Source: Sycon ciliatum
Taxonomy: Eukaryota; Porifera; Calcarea; Leucosolenida; Sycettidae
Length of the DNA stretch: 64,000 nucleotides
Reading direction: 5' to 3'
Assembly: GCF_964019385.1 (NCBI RefSeq)
Contig: NC_088649.1
Coordinates: 12,552,938-12,616,937 of the forward strand
The notes under the pieces are model-generated. The model saw only the letters and a program-made list of their open reading frames with translations. It made no database searches and was not told the origin of the DNA. The translations under genes and the position numbers were made by a program. Numbering within the stretch: the first letter of the stretch is position 1; every line of letters begins with the position of its first letter. Positions 1 to 13,250 of this stretch are shown here, piece by piece.

Positions 1-2721
1 AGCCATGTTTATGGTAAGCTCTAACCCTCTACTGCATATGCGATGTGCCATGGAGCATCGGAATTCCAACCGCCTTTCGGACCAGGCAAATTGGTCCGAT
101 TTCCGAATTTTTGCTTGACATCACGAAAAAAGAAACTTCACTTGAACATTCGCAGCTTTGAACACTAAAAAGACTTCTACGGGAACTGATGGTGAACCAA
201 CCTCATGCAATGTTTACGTATATGTCATGTATACACATTACACACACACACGCATGCACGCACACACCATACTGCTTCGCACAACTTGCCTCTCATTCCT
301 GCTTGGTCTCCATTGTCTGTGTGTGTGTTTTATGTTGTTTGCTATATCGCTTGCAGCTTGGCTATTCAGATCCTGGACAGCATGAGGCAGCCAAGGCTAT
401 CCTACTGCCGATGGGTGAATACTTCCAGATTCAGGTGAGCACAGCAGCAGTAACAGTTACTCGCTTTCTAAGCGTCGGTAGCGTTAAAGGTGTTTGAAAC
501 GTTTGTTTATGTTCCATTGATCTGAATACATGGAGGGTGGCGCTCTCGTCTCCTTCAAACTGCCTACAACTTTGTAAGGCTCTTGTAAATAGTACGTTAC
601 AAGTAGCGTTACCGAAAGCGTGTGTCGGCATGCTGTGTAGGCCCAGGCCTTCAAACAAAGGGCTCTGCTCGGGTGCGTGACAATAGCTTATAAACCAGAT
701 GCACAATGTCATTGTGATGTCATCTGTACATGAAATCGGTGCTTTTTAGAGAAACTGTTGCTGCTTTCGGGGCTTAAAACTAAATTAGACAGTGCAGCAC
801 CACACCCATTTCGTCCTACGGGTTTGTACACAGTTTGTACACGCTTCATTGTGCACCCTGTCTATTTGATGAGCCCAGATTTCATGGAGTAGCACTGTAC
901 ATTACCACACTGTACATATCAGAACAAGGTGAAGAGCTGAGTGTTCTTCACGTTCTCCATCCTATCATCTCTCTCTCTCCTTAATGGTGTGCAGGATGAC
1001 TATCTGGATTGTTACGGAGACCCAGCGGTGACGGGGAAGATTGGTACAGATATTCAGGACAACAAATGCAGCTGGCTGGTTGTGCAGGCCTTGGACAGGG
1101 TCACTGACGAACAGAAGAAACTTCTGGAGGTAAGCAGCTATAGGAGCAGTACTGGCACCAGCATACCAACCAGAGTATTCATTGTAGCAAACACAGTAGA
1201 TCTCTGCTAAGACGTACCCCACACATGGGCATCACAGGACAGTGCAGTTAGTATCCGTGGCACTTCTTATCCTAACATACTTCCGGGTGGATCAATAGCC
1301 CGTGCTCCGGACAATGTCCGCACTAAAGTATGTCTTATCACAGGACCGGCGGAGGCAGTTTTTCGATTGGTCCGCCATGCCATAGTTGCTTATACTCTGT
1401 GTGTATGGTAAGGCGGCAGAGACACATGCCCTCGCCAGCGGTGAACATGCGTTGGTGGCCAGACCAACCGTACCAGCTTCGCTGGTCCTGTATCACAGTA
1501 CGTACTAATAGGCGATTCAGACTGCAGTCGACTATGACCGCGTTTCTACGACTCGGACACTTTTGATCGGCGATTGTACACTCATCCCAACCTGCCCAGA
1601 TTAGGAGGGTTTTGCTGTGTTAGGGACCCTACATTATACTATACCAGACTTTGGATATAATAGTGTGTGTGTGCGTGTGTGACCTTCGACATGATGTGTG
1701 TTGACTGTGAAGTACAGACGTGTATGTCCCTTGGATATATAGTGTGTTGATTATTAAATGTACAAATTTTAAAGTCGCTTGTATGTACATTTCACTCTAG
1801 TATTTTCTGTCGGTGTCATGTGGCCTGGTTCACAGAAGTGCCTGCTTTGACTACAAGTCTGACTTTGCCAAGAGGGTAAATGAGAAACAAAGGGACAGAT
1901 ATGTTTTAGGTGGAAAGTTTGAGCAGCCATGGCTCCACTATGTATTTCATGGGAGCATGATGCAGCATGATCCCATGATACTCAACACCCAATGGTATAC
2001 ACACTAGGTCAAATCCAACGTAAAGTGCATACAATGTACATGTACAGTGTATTAGGCACCCTGTGCCCTGCAAAGTGCACACATGTATTTGAAACCCTGT
2101 ACCCTGTGCAAAGTGCATACATGTATTTTAGCACCCAGTACCCTGCAAAGTGCATCATGTATTTGGCACCCTGTGTCCGACCGCACGGTAGTTGGTACTC
2201 TAGAAATTCTGTGGACGTTGCTAGAGAGTCGAGACCTGTGCAAACTCGATTTAGAAGGCTGCACTGCCTTCAGGACTTGTGTGTGCGCACATTGGGTGTG
2301 TGCGGGTGAGCCGTACACTGGTGTGTAGGTGTAAACTGTAAAGGCAACTTTGGGGGTGCAGCTTCGTTTCACTTCGTGTGTGATAGTGCAGCTACCAGGA
2401 ACCATGCAGTGCCTGCAAGGAAAGGATGAGAGCTGGCCAGATTCCATGCTGCATGCTGGAATGTGTTTGCGGTTCATGAAGTGAGATCGTTCTTCCCTTC
2501 ATGTTCCCTGTCGTCTCTTGTAGGAGAACTATGGGCGTGACGAGGAAGCCCGTATTGCCGCTATTAGGGCACTCTTCGACGATCTCAAGCTTGAACAGCT
2601 GTACCGGGAATACGAAGACACCATGTATGCCAAGTTGCAGGCAATGATAGCGGAGCAGTCAGCACTGCCACCAGTCATCTTTGGCGACTTTCTGCAGAAG
2701 TTGTTCAAGAGAAACAAATGA
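1..2721 (+). CDS. FDPS: Farnesyl diphosphate synthase, 3' part (5' end outside window)
   Basis: Condenses IPP with DMAPP/GPP to farnesyl diphosphate in the mevalonate-isoprenoid pathway. Four exon pieces read in one frame: 1-13 (ends MFM at a GTAAGC donor), 357-434, 995-1129 and 2524-2721 with TGA at 2719-2721; all junctions are phase 0 with GT-AG signals. The second piece carries [14 protein letters not shown]. The third begins DDYLD, the second aspartate-rich motif that binds Mg-diphosphate, followed by [18 protein letters not shown], a stretch diagnostic of eukaryotic FPP synthases. The last exon contains ENYG and ends LFKRNK, close to the basic tail of animal enzymes. The first aspartate-rich motif and the N-terminal two thirds must lie left of base 1. 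Geranylgeranyl synthases are less likely because the EYFQIQDDYLD and IQDNKCSW segments match the FDPS type. No canonical AATAAA was seen soon after the stop. Confidence 0.95.
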
Positions 2722-4160
2722 ATGTAGAACGCATCGAGTGTGCCAGCTACCCACATCTAGTCAACATTGCATGTGTAGGTCGATTCTATTTATCTCTTTT
2801 TAGGATTAGATGTGTTTTATTTCACACCACGCTAGTTGCTCAAAAGGCTTTTTTAATTTCAATTTGGGTTTCGTATGGTGCACTAAGAGCACAACAAATT
2901 TTTAGGAAATTTTATATCAAACTTTTAGGATATTTTCTGACATCTCATCCACTCATTGTGGGCCGACTCTTTAGTGCTCACTTCTATTTAAAATATGTAG
3001 CACTCGTCCATGTTTCTCCTCATAAGTTATTGAAAACAGCACCTTCTTCTGTTCTTCTTGTGAAATGTTAGCTGTCAGCAGCATAACAGAGCTCTTCAAG
3101 GTGCTGCTATTGTTGTGAGCAGGGACTGCCTAACTCTATAGAAGTTGTGAGCATGATTTAATGGGGGAAGTCAGCGGAACGAAGTGCCAATCAATATTTT
3201 TGGGGGACCGTCTTCGTTGAAATGCCAATTTGTGTGACTCTAGAGTAGAGGGATCAGAAAGGTGCCCTGTAGATGAACGTGACCGGATTAGGGGTGTCAG
3301 GATTAGGGTATGGCGTTAACCAGTCCCACTGTGCCTCTGATCCAACAAGCTGATCTCTAGAGTGCCCGTATCCTGCACAGGTGCTGCTCAACGAAACACG
3401 CTTGTCCTGTGTCAGCGCCGTGATGTGGTGCAGCCCCTTAACTGCCAACCATAGCTGGCACGTGCATGCAGTGTGCTGACTAACGCATGAGATCACTGAA
3501 CACAACTTCATTTGGGGGGAATACATCTGAATAGGCCACCAACATCGACTTGTATAGTACCGTAAAGTATCATCCCACCTTGATTTTACAGCAAGGGAAA
3601 GGAAAACCGCAGAGTGCAACGAAGTTTGTACGGCGTGAGATCTTCAGTGTACTAAGGTCACACAAGTCACACTTAGCAGGTGTTTGTGTGGATCTCGTGT
3701 CCACTCGAAGGTAAATTGATGAGTGCATGATTTGAAGCACTTGAACCTGTTGCTACATTGTTTGGCTCGTGGCAGCCATTATCATTTTTGATTCCGGAAT
3801 GCTCATTCCAGCATTTGAGGTGGAATGATCATTCTCCTAAAAGAATCATTCTCAGCGGTTCCCATTCTGGAAGGTGACCAACCTAACGCACTTTTTTGAC
3901 CAACCAAACGGGCGAGAATGATTCCGAGTGATTCCCATTTGGGAATGTGTGACCAACCAAACGTAACCTGAGTACGGATTGACTGCGCAACGTGCAATAC
4001 AATAATGTTTACAAGGTTCGTGTTGTATGACCTACAGACAGGAGACCACCTCCACAATACGACCACGATAGGACGAGATTGTGGAGCGCTCTCGCTCTCG
4101 CGGTACTTTAGGGCAGAGGAGGGTGTTTCAAATAGGAACGGTAAAATTGTGTAGCCGATT
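2722..4160. other. FDPS 3' flank, no gene recognised
   Basis: AT-richer sequence after the FDPS stop, probably 3' UTR followed by intergenic DNA. The open frames present are short, have no recognisable motif and no paired splice signals. 3790-3960 contains locally repeated words (GATTCC, GAATGATT, gaccaacc) but no clear element borders were found. Confidence 0.4.
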
Positions 4161-4439
4161 ATCAGTGTGGATTGTTCACCCAAAATAAGTTTGTGGAAGG
4201 TAGCTGGCATGTTGAATTTTGCTCTGGGGCCAGAGTCGATCGAAGTGAGCCACTCCTTTGTGTTGGCCCGTTGTCTCAAAGTTGCCCGATTTTTGTTTCA
4301 AATATTGGTGTCATAGAGGTTGCTCCAGTGCAGTGGAGTCTGCGTCAAGTTCACCCGGAGTTCTGAAATTAGGTAATTGATATCGCTCCACGACAGCCAG
4401 TACAGAGAAACAATAAGCCTTGTGTGTGCTTCCATTAGT

Positions 4440-4738
4440 TTTCCTGCCACCTGGGGGCATGGATCGCTTGAAAAAGAAGTTTCTTGACCTGAATTTGAAC
4501 GAGTCTTGTTCAGCATATTGCTGAGTGCTGAAGGGTATGCCTCAAACTCTGATGAAGACGTCGACCTTAGCTGCAAGTGCAGCAAAGCGGGAGGCCACAA
4601 ACTAAAGCTTGGTTCGTCGACAATGCTCTGCTTCAATTTCTAGCTGATTTATCTGCCCTTCGAGTGGACAAATTACATTTGAAAAGTCGCTCTGGGAAGC
4701 GACAATTTTAACGACGCGGAGGAAGTAGTACTATCCAT
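4440..4738 (+). repeat. Truncated copy of the dispersed element at 49115-49932
   Basis: This stretch aligns by eye with 49635-49935: shared words include gcatggatcgc, gaagtttcttgacctgaatt, gaagacgtcgacctta and gcggaggaagta at the right end. The right terminus matches the inverted terminal repeat of the 49-kb copy. No left terminal repeat was found upstream, so the copy is probably 5' truncated or rearranged. Its coding content, if any, is broken by stops in every frame. Confidence 0.7.
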
Positions 4739-5071
4739 GTGCACTGCACGTGCACCCAGGGTCGAAAGTTCGAAACTGTACTCCATTTGTGTATGTCACG
4801 CGTCGCATGTCGCAAAAGTTGAACTTTCTTCAGCTTCTGCGAGAGGTGCCTTGTAACTGTATGCAACAGGCAGTTTCTTGTCGCAGCTGTCCCAAACCGC
4901 GTGTCGCGTCGCAGCAAGTTGTAGTGTGAATCGACCTTTAGGGTCTTTCTCAGCTTGCCATGACTGTCAAGTGCAAAATTCCACACTCCACTTCTATGTT
5001 ACCATGGGCTGTTGCCATGTAGTTTCGTAATATGCCTCGTAGCGTAGCAAGGAGCCACAGGTGTGTGTGTG

Positions 5072-5150
5072 ATCTCCGGTAGCCTAATCAGTAGGGCACT
5101 GTCCCGGAAAGACAGGGGTACTGGGTTCAAGAGTCGAACCCCACTCGTGA
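5072..5150 (+). repeat. tRNA-like segment, possible SINE head
   Basis: Contains an A-box-like TAGCCTAATCAGTAGGGCA followed about 40 bases later by a B-box-like GGGTTCAAGAGTCGAACC. The spacing resembles a tRNA, but the B box has an insertion and no clean cloverleaf with a paired acceptor stem can be drawn. A decayed tRNA-derived SINE is more likely than a working tRNA gene. Confidence 0.3.
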
Positions 5151-5358
5151 ATCCTTCTTATGCGACGTAATTCAACACTAAAATTTGATCATCGAGCTCC
5201 ATGCTACATTGTAGTCTGGTTGATTTCGCTAGCACCAGATAATTATATCAACAGTGCAATAGTCCTTACTGGACAAGAAGAACAGTAAAGGAGGGGGAGT
5301 TTCTAGCAAGTGGTGTACGAGAATAGCTCAGCAAGTTATTTGCACTTCCACATAAAAT

Positions 5359-5933
5359 CTGTCCCTCCAGAAACTTGCGGAGACATTTCGGAAATATCGC
5401 GGAAAAAGTTGCGAGATAAAATGCCACAAATTGCGGGGAATATTGCGGATTTTGTCAAATATTGCAGGATTACTGTGGTAAAATTGCGGCCGATTTTGGT
5501 ACTTGAACTGTAGTGCGATGCGATGTACAGCATAAATAATAATTATTATGCACGTGTGCTGCGCTGTACTCGATTGCGACTGTTCAACTGCCTGACATGT
5601 CGACAGGAGCTTGCAAGACAGCTTTCCTCTATCCTTGGACAACACTCGACGCGAGCCTTATTTTTGGACTTGTCAGCCGCTGATTTGCCCAGAAACTTCT
5701 CCATTCTGGTTTCGATCTCACAAGTAAACTACTGACGAGCTTGAAGAACTAAACATCGAAAGAAGACTCGAATATCGCGGGTGCTTTTCGAAATATCGCG
5801 GTGCTTTTCAAGGATCAAGGACAGTTTTCTACAATATCGCGGATGATTTTTCAAATATCGCGGATATCGCGGACTTTTGTTCAAATCGCGGAAAACAACG
5901 CGGCCGCGGAATCGCAAGTTCCTGGAGGGACAG
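5359..5933. mobile_element. Inverted-repeat (MITE-like) element with ATATCGCGG motifs
   Basis: Ends are inverted copies: CTGTCCCTCCAGAAACTTGC at the left and its imperfect complement (gcaagttcctggagggacag) at the right, ending 5933. The interior carries many copies of the word aatatcgcgg/aaattgcgg in both orientations. No transposase-like frame is visible, so it is a non-autonomous DNA element. Confidence 0.6.
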
Positions 5934-6197
5934 TAAAGTATTTCATGCTGGATATTCAAGGAACGGCGCTGGAATCCGGGTAAAATCCGGTACGGCCACA
6001 GCTATACCAGGGCAGTGTCACCGGACCTGCGTATAAACTATAAATGGGGCTTGATACGCCAGAATTGGGTTGATACATTTCAATAGTTTCAGTACATTTC
6101 AAAGGGAACCACACACATGAATGTGAATCATACAGTATGAATGGCATTCCTACATGTACATGCACATGTGCATGATATTTAAATGGTAACCATACAT

Positions 6198-6445
6198 CAG
6201 GGCCGGAGGCAGGTTCCGCGGAGTGGTGCGGCTGAAGGGCCATCTTTAAGGGGGGTGTGGGGTGTCCCCCAGAATTTTTTTGGAATTTAGACGGCAAATC
6301 CTGCACTCTGGGCGACTCCCTATACAAAATCATACATCGAAACTTTTCTCCCCGGTTTTGGACGTTCCATGTGAACCGACTTTTTGGGAAGGTTTTTTTT
6401 TGGTACGGCCATGGCCGTACCGGCCGTACCAGTGGCGCCGGCCCT
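6198..6445. mobile_element. Small CAGGGCCGG-ended element inserted in decayed satellite
   Basis: Terminal inverted repeat CAGGGCCGG...CCGGCCCTG with a direct TACAT on both sides (6193-6197 and 6446-6450), which may be the target duplication. The termini recall hAT-type non-autonomous elements, but the duplication seen is 5 rather than 8 bp, so the superfamily is open. The flanking DNA is a degenerate form of the 19-bp satellite found at 6.7-7.5 kb. Confidence 0.5.
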
Positions 6446-6707
6446 GTACATTAACCCACAGTTAATTGGGAACTCGTGGCCTGGCATGAGTAATACATGG
6501 ATGTGGCAAATGGGATCGAGGCCTCTGGCCTCTGGTTGGTGGATCTGATTTATCCTCCCCCACCGTTTAGGAGCCGCATCTGAAGCCTGATCATGGGGTG
6601 GTGGCGTCCCACAGAAGCGGAAAGGTGGTTATTGACCAGGGAGTTGTACGACTCCTTGTTCTTGACCTGCCCGGTACGCGAATCCCGTCGAATTTATTTA
6701 TTATACG

Positions 6708-7485
6708 TTTGAATGGTAGCCGTACAGTTGAATGTTAGCCATACAGTTGAATGGTGTCCATACATTTGAATGGTGTCCATACATTTGAATGGTGTCCATA
6801 CATTTGAATGATGTCCATACATTTGAATGGTATCCATACATTTGAATGGCAGCCATACATTTGAATGGCAGCCATACATTTGAATGGCAACCATACATTT
6901 GAATGGCAGCCATACATTTGAATGGCAGCCATACATTTGAATGGCAGCCATACATTTGAATGGCAGCTATACATTTGAATGGTGTCCATACATTTGAATG
7001 GCAGCCATACATTTGAATGGCAGCCATACATTTGAATGGCAGCTATACATTTGAATGGCAGCTATACATTTGAATGGTGTCCATACATTTGAATGGCAGC
7101 TATACATTTGAATGGTGTCCATACATTTGAATGGTGTCCATACATTTGAATGGTGTCCATACATTTGAATGGTGTCCATACATTTGAATGGTAGCCATAC
7201 ATTTGAATGGTGCCCATACATTTGAATGGTGTCCATACATTTGAATGGTGTCCATACATTTGAATGGTAGCCATACATTTGAATGGTGTCCATACATTTG
7301 AATGGTAACCATACATTTGAATGGAAACCATACATTTGAATGGCAAGCATGCACTTGAATGGCAAACATACATTTGATTGGGAAGCATACATTTTATTGT
7401 CAAGCATACATTTGAATGGCAACCATAGATTTGAATGGAGTCATACATTCGGATGGTGTCCATACATTTGTATAGAGACCATACA
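6708..7485. repeat. 19-bp tandem satellite, about 40 units
   Basis: Direct repetition of tgaatggtgtccatacatt with variants at the centre (gtgtcc, cagcc, tagcc, aacc). Degenerate units continue at both edges (from about 6085 on the left, up to about 7490 on the right). Because 19 is not a multiple of 3 and the unit lacks stops on the minus strand, all three minus frames stay open for long distances; these are shadows and not genes. Confidence 0.95.
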
Positions 7486-7693
7486 ATCAGATGGGGCCCA
7501 TATAATGCACATAGGTATAAAAATAGCAGCCAAACCTGAAAAATTTGGGCATAGGTCTGTTGCTTTTCCCCATTTTTTGTGTTTTTTTAAAGAATTTTGG
7601 AATTTTCTTAGATGTATAAGATGACATCATTTATGCCCCCAACTATGATCATAAATTTCAAAGACTTTGTGAGTTTAAAGTTTCCCTCCCCGT

Positions 7694-7925
7694 TGACAGG
7701 TGTTCCGTTCCATTTTTGGGTCAGCAATGAGACAAGGACATGGGTATGTGGCCATTTTGAAGAAACTCTGGAAAGCCAAAATTTCATGCCGCAAAAATGG
7801 TCAAAGATTACAGACTCAACTCATGCTCCCTGCTCATTGCTGATTCATTGGGAATATTTAAATAATAAAAGGAGGGAAGCTGCTGGCGACTCCATGACGT
7901 GGCCTTCATCGACGTTCCAAGCGGC
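7694..7925. repeat. Dispersed repeat related, inverted, to 11895-12020
   Basis: The edges gacaggtgttccgttccatt and gctgctggcgactccatgac recur in reverse orientation at 12020-11930. The 7.7-kb copy has about 130 bp of extra internal sequence. This looks like two members of one interspersed family; coding capacity is absent. Confidence 0.5.
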
Positions 7926-8932
7926 GTGTCGATAACCTGCACATGCGGGCTAATACATCTACGAATCAGTGAACAGCAATTTAGTTATACAGTCTGAACG
8001 CCACACTTGAAGTGTGTTGCTGCAATCTAGACGTTAGTACGTGTAAGGCGCATCTGCCTGCGAAGTACAGGTATGCCATCACAACAAACCCCAGGTGGAT
8101 TCGAATCTCCATTGGCAAGAACCATGCAAGAATATTAGGGGCTGGAGGGGATGGGGAGGGGGATTGCTGTGGATAAAGGTCTTCTAAGACGTGTACGCTC
8201 CCTGGAATGGGTCCCTCAAACAATATTTGCATTTGCTTTCTTTGAGAACTCAGTGGAGGCTTCACACTATTGAGAAGCATGCATGTGGCAAGTGCCAGTA
8301 GTTCCCTGCTCACTCGGAATCATGATAACGGGGTTCAGAGTGTGAGAGTGTCTATTCTAATTGTTACCGTCCAGTCAGCGTACAGTTACCCTCTCGAGAT
8401 CCTGGGCCTAGTGCTAACCGGGGTCCAATGTGCACTCCTAAAGGTTTCGACCTAGGTTCAGCATGCACGTTATGGCCATGAACTACATGCACCAGCCATC
8501 CTACACATACATTGTATGTGGTCGTGCACCCCCCCCCCCCCCCCCACCACCTAAACTGATGGGACCAGCTACACCCCTGTGTAAGTTCATGCAATTGCCT
8601 CCCAAGTCTGCACCACATGGGCAACAGCAAATGCTTTACCTTTTTTTTAGAGCTGGGGATGAAGGCAATGCCAAGCTGCATCCAACCCACACGATGAGAA
8701 AGACAGCTTCTCATCAGTAGTAACAGTGCGACTAACATCTTCAGAGTAGATATGACGGTGCCGGCATCATTGTGACACACACGAAGTGAGCAGTCATGGG
8801 ATGGCTGGTGTTGACTGCATTGGTGTTAGTGTGATGGTCATACAGCTGTAGTGATCAGATAGTCTATGCCGGTAGTAGCAATTTACAGCGCTGATAGTAC
8901 TGAGCTGGCTGATGCCGCTAGTAGCAAAGCAT

Positions 8933-9300
8933 CCGGCATCGGTAGTAGCGAAGTGGTCGAGCGTGTATGGCATCAAGCTGGCTGGAATCGGTAGTAGCGA
9001 GGTGGCCAGCATCGGTAGTGGCGAGGTGGCCAGCATCGGTAGTGGCGAGCTGCCTGGCATCGGTAGTAGTGAGGTGGTCAACATCGGTAGGTGGAAGGCA
9101 TCGGTAGTGACGAGCTGGCAGGCATCGGTAGTAGCGAGGTGGCCGGCATCAGTAGTAGCGAGGTGGCCGGCATCGGTAGTAGCGAGGTGGCCGGCATCGG
9201 TGGTAGCGAGGTGGCCGGCATCGGTGGTAGCGAGGTGGCCAGCATCGATAGTAGCGAAGTGGCCGGCATTGGTAATAGCGAGGTGGCCGGCATTGTTGTA
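8933..9300. repeat. 24-bp minisatellite (ggcatcggtagtagcgaggtggcc type)
   Basis: About 15 head-to-tail units of 24 bp. Since the unit is a multiple of three it yields periodic open frames on both strands (GIGSSEVA-like on plus, MPATSLLP-like on minus). No start context, splice sites or flanking coding sequence support translation. Confidence 0.9.
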
Positions 9301-9391
9301 GCGACTGAACTGATAGTGGTTGAGATAATCTACATGAGCAGTTATGAAGCAAACAGTTATTGTTTAGCTATGCTCTTATCACAGTTGTAAA

Positions 9392-10640
9392 GCACATAAG
9401 AACTTTCTGGCAAGCACAGTAGAAGAGTAAGCGGCATGGTCTGAGATGTGGTCAAGGCATGTAACTCCCTTTGTACATGCGATCATCAGCCACAAACAAG
9501 TTGCAAAGCGGTCCACACATTCACCGGCTGCGGACAGGGGAATCAAACTGGTGCACACGTCGCGAATACAAAGGGATAAAGAATGAATGTGCAGCAACAA
9601 ACAGCTGGAAAATGACTGCAATTGGCATTGATTGCTCCATTTCAGAATTCATCCATTTTGTATTAGCCACACATTCACCGACCCAACACACCTGCCAGTA
9701 GCAAGCAACTGCATGTAAGCCCTGCTCCTCATCAGTAACATCAACACCGCATCCACAACTAAGCAACATATCCAAACCACATGCTCTGGCCATGTCCCTA
9801 TCACCTACTCTGCAAGTCAGAAATAGAGAATTGCAGCATGCAGAAACCTGATTGTATAACGTACCAGAGAATTGGCTTATACTTAGCCATGCTGTGGTGG
9901 ATCTTGGGACGCAATGAGGCGGCTGTCATCTGCAACAGCGAGGCGGTCGTCATCAGTTGTAGTTATTGATATAATCTACGTGGGCAGGTATGAAGCAAAC
10001 AGTCAATGATTAGCACTAGGTGCAGAAGATGGTGATAACAGTTCACAAACACACAAGAACTTTCTGGCGAGCACAGTAGAAGAGTAAGCGGCGTGGTCTG
10101 AGATGTGGTCAAGGCATGTAACTCCCTTTGTACATGCGATCATCAGCCACAAACAAGTTGCAAAGCAGTCCAAACATTCACCGGCTACGGACAGGGGCAT
10201 CAAACTGGCGCACACGTCGCGAATACAAAGGGATAAAGAATGAATGTGCAGCAACAAACAGCTGGAAAATGACTGCAATTGGCATTGATTGCTCCATTTC
10301 AGAATTCATCCATTTTGCATTAGCCACACATTCACCGACCCAACACACCTGCCAGTAGCAAGCACATGCCTGTAAACTCTGCTCCTCGCCAGTAACCTCA
10401 AACACCCCATCTACAACTGAGCGACATATCCAAACCACATACTCTGGCCATGTCCCCATCACCTACTCCGCAAGCCAGAAATAGAAAGTTGCAGTATGCA
10501 GAAACCTGATTGTCAGAAATGGAGAATTGCAGCATTCAGAAACCTGATTTTCAGAAATGGAGAATTGTAGCATGCAGAAACCTGATTGTATAACGTACCA
10601 GAGAATTGGCTTATACTTAGCCATGCTGTGGTGGATCTTG
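9392..10640. repeat. Tandem duplication, two units of roughly 600-700 bp
   Basis: 9392-9960 and 10052-10640 are near copies: both contain ctttctggcaagcacagta or its one-base variant, the block around 9600/10260 (ctggaaaatgactgcaattg) and cagagaattggcttatac near the end. The second unit has an internal triplication of a 40-bp block (cagaaatggagaattg, about 10475-10590). No coding exons were recognised inside. Confidence 0.85.
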
Positions 10641-10659
10641 GTCCATTTGCCTTCCAGGT

Positions 10660-13250
10660 CTAGCTGAGGAAAAATAGGCAGCTTTAGACAATGGTTTAGA
10701 AACATACACCCATGTGACAACAGCCATCGACGGCTATTGTCACATGGGGGACTAGCAAGCCTAAACAGCAGAATGCATACCCTACCAATGTCTACATACG
10801 TACCACCCATTCATACGTTACCAGAGAGACGGGCGTTAGCGAGGCTGCCATGGTGTCCGTAGAGTGCTTGGACCTACCTGAGTAGGAATGAATGGGCATG
10901 ACACAATTGTTTAGTTACATACACCCATACAACAGCAGCCTGTGACAGCCACTGTTGTATGGGGATAGTACAAGTAACAGACACGGTTACTAAACAACAT
11001 GGTGTAGTACAATACACCAAGCATGCAGTACATAACAACATATTTACCAATGGTAGGCCCGATGACTTGACGCCGTAGCGCTGGTTGGTCGTAGCGCTTG
11101 TTGGATGTAGAAGAGATGACCTACTGGGCTCTTCTTACCTTGCCCTGATCTATGCCTAACTACCCTAACTAAGAGTGTGAATATAATAGAATTTGAGTGA
11201 GAGAAATGAAATAATGTGAGAATATGAATATAGTGTGGCATGAGGGTCGAATATTGTTTAGTGTTTGTTGTGGTTGATAGTCTGGTTGGCTCCAGCCACC
11301 AGTTGCCACCACTGCTTGACTGTTGCACTAATCATTGGCCGAGTGTGTGCCGCTCCACCTCGCTCCCCACCGGCCACATCATAGTGTGTAGTAATCACTG
11401 AGTGTTTGTGCACTGATCCCTGAGGTGTGTGTGGGAACAGACATGCAGGTGTGGAAATAGTAAGAATGATGTAGCTGTATGATAATGCTACATGCAGCAA
11501 TACAATTCAATTCATCCACAAACAAATGAATTCATGATTAATTCTACCAAACATGATTTGGAATTGTGCAAGATAGGTAATACAGGACTATTAGGGCAGG
11601 GATATTGATACTGCAGACTACTACGGACTACATTGGGCATGGGTTGTGACACAACAGACCATTATTTATGGAGCATGGGTTGTGATGGCATACATACAGG
11701 AAAATACCTTGAATTCTTTAAGTAGCAAAATTCAATGATCGAACACCAACATTTTTTTGTCGTGAGGCATTGTCGCCCTTTGTCGTGCAGTCTTGGCCGA
11801 CTGTCTTCCGCAATACAGGCCAGGAAAGTTTTGAATGGAGGCAATTTGACTGGCATTAAATCTTCCACTTATTCAAAGAATTACGTATTCCTTTTCCTGG
11901 AACCCCATTTTTGAGGCAAAGTTCGACTGAAGGCAGTCATGGAGTCGCCAGCAGCACCCCCACCCCCTTACCCTTCCGTAATGGTTAAAACCAGGGGAAA
12001 TGGAACGGAACACCTGTCATTTTGTGGCAGCTACATTGCAGCAAGAGTCTTGCCGCAATGAAGTGCCCCCTCCCAAAACCATTTTCCAGTAGCAAAATAA
12101 ATCATAAAGGGAAGCATGGATGGCAGATGGCAGGCCTGGAGCAAACATACACACACAGCGCGCACGCACATACACACGTACAAGAGGGAAACAAACCACA
12201 TGCATAATATCGTGGGCAGTTTGCAGCAAGAATTCTCAAAAGAAATCCGAAAAGGCACCAACACAATTACGATTGCCAGTCATGCTAAGTTACTTTTTCA
12301 AAGCTATGTTGGGGAAATCCCGTCTATTGCCTCGTTCTCATACTGGTAGAAACCATGGAAACAACTGCACATCCTTCACTGTAGGACTTATGGAGCTCTT
12401 CTGGTTCACATTAAAAATGGAGGTTGGATCAAGTCAGACTAAGGAGCAGGGTTTTCTAGTCCCAAGCCTAGTGACTAGTACTGTATTTCGAAAGTGCTAG
12501 ACTTGGGCTTTCCAGCTTAAGCTTGGTCCTGATTGGGGGCGTATGTCCAAGCTCCAAGGGTGAATTGTTTTACTGAGTGGAGTGTAAGTAGTATACAATA
12601 GCCTACAGTTGTGAGTTTGAGAGGAGCCTAACTTGATACTTATCATGACACCGCAACCGATCCTGTTTCCCAGCCTACATAGGTTGTCCGTGGCAGCAAA
12701 CTCGACTGGGCACACGCAAGAAATAGTGACACAGAACAACAGGGTCCTTTAGGGAAACCTATTCGATATGCTGTAATGCACCTAAGCCCACTCGTCCTCA
12801 TTCGCAGTCGTTTGGGCTTAAAAGTGAAGACATCAGAAGTCGTTTCAGAAGTCAACGACTTCCGGTTCAAATTTGATCCACTCTGCACATAGCAACGTAC
12901 GGTGTGGAGGGTAAGCCGCTCGTGTTGCATGCATGTATGTGAGGTTTTTCTGTACCAGGATTGGGTCCCCATCTAAGAGGGCACAGGCTGGCCAATATCA
13001 GCAGAGGTGGCACTTGCTGCAGAGGAAAACCACCTCTAAATATATCATGTGTATGCATCCATCCAAACTGGATCCACATGAATCCAAAGCGGACCAAAAG
13101 TCAGCCTGATGATTGGCATAGCTCCGGACTGGCTGTGACGTAGCACATTCAAGCCCTTTTGGTCAGCTATTCAACTGGCCGCACAAACTTCACGAGGTCA
13201 CATTGTGCACAATTTCAAATATTCCATCTGGCATCCATAATCACCATTTC
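10660..13250. other. Intergenic region, no gene recognised
   Basis: Contains short inverted words (catgtgacaacagcc / gctattgtcacatg around 10710-10745, a 15-bp near-palindromic stem) and a repeat copy at 11895-12020. Open frames here have no recognisable domain, and their ends do not pair with convincing splice sites. Confidence 0.35.

Noticed and set aside
5072..5150. Functional tRNA gene
   Set aside because: B box contains an insertion and no acceptor stem pairs.
6694..7463. Long minus-strand frames with MYGHHSNVW-type peptides
   Set aside because: They follow from a 19-bp satellite without stops; all three frames are open equally and there is no start or splice context.
8912..9390. Repeat protein frames GIGSSEVA (plus) and MPATSLLP (minus)
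   Set aside because: Produced by the 24-bp minisatellite; both strands open, no flanking coding sequence.
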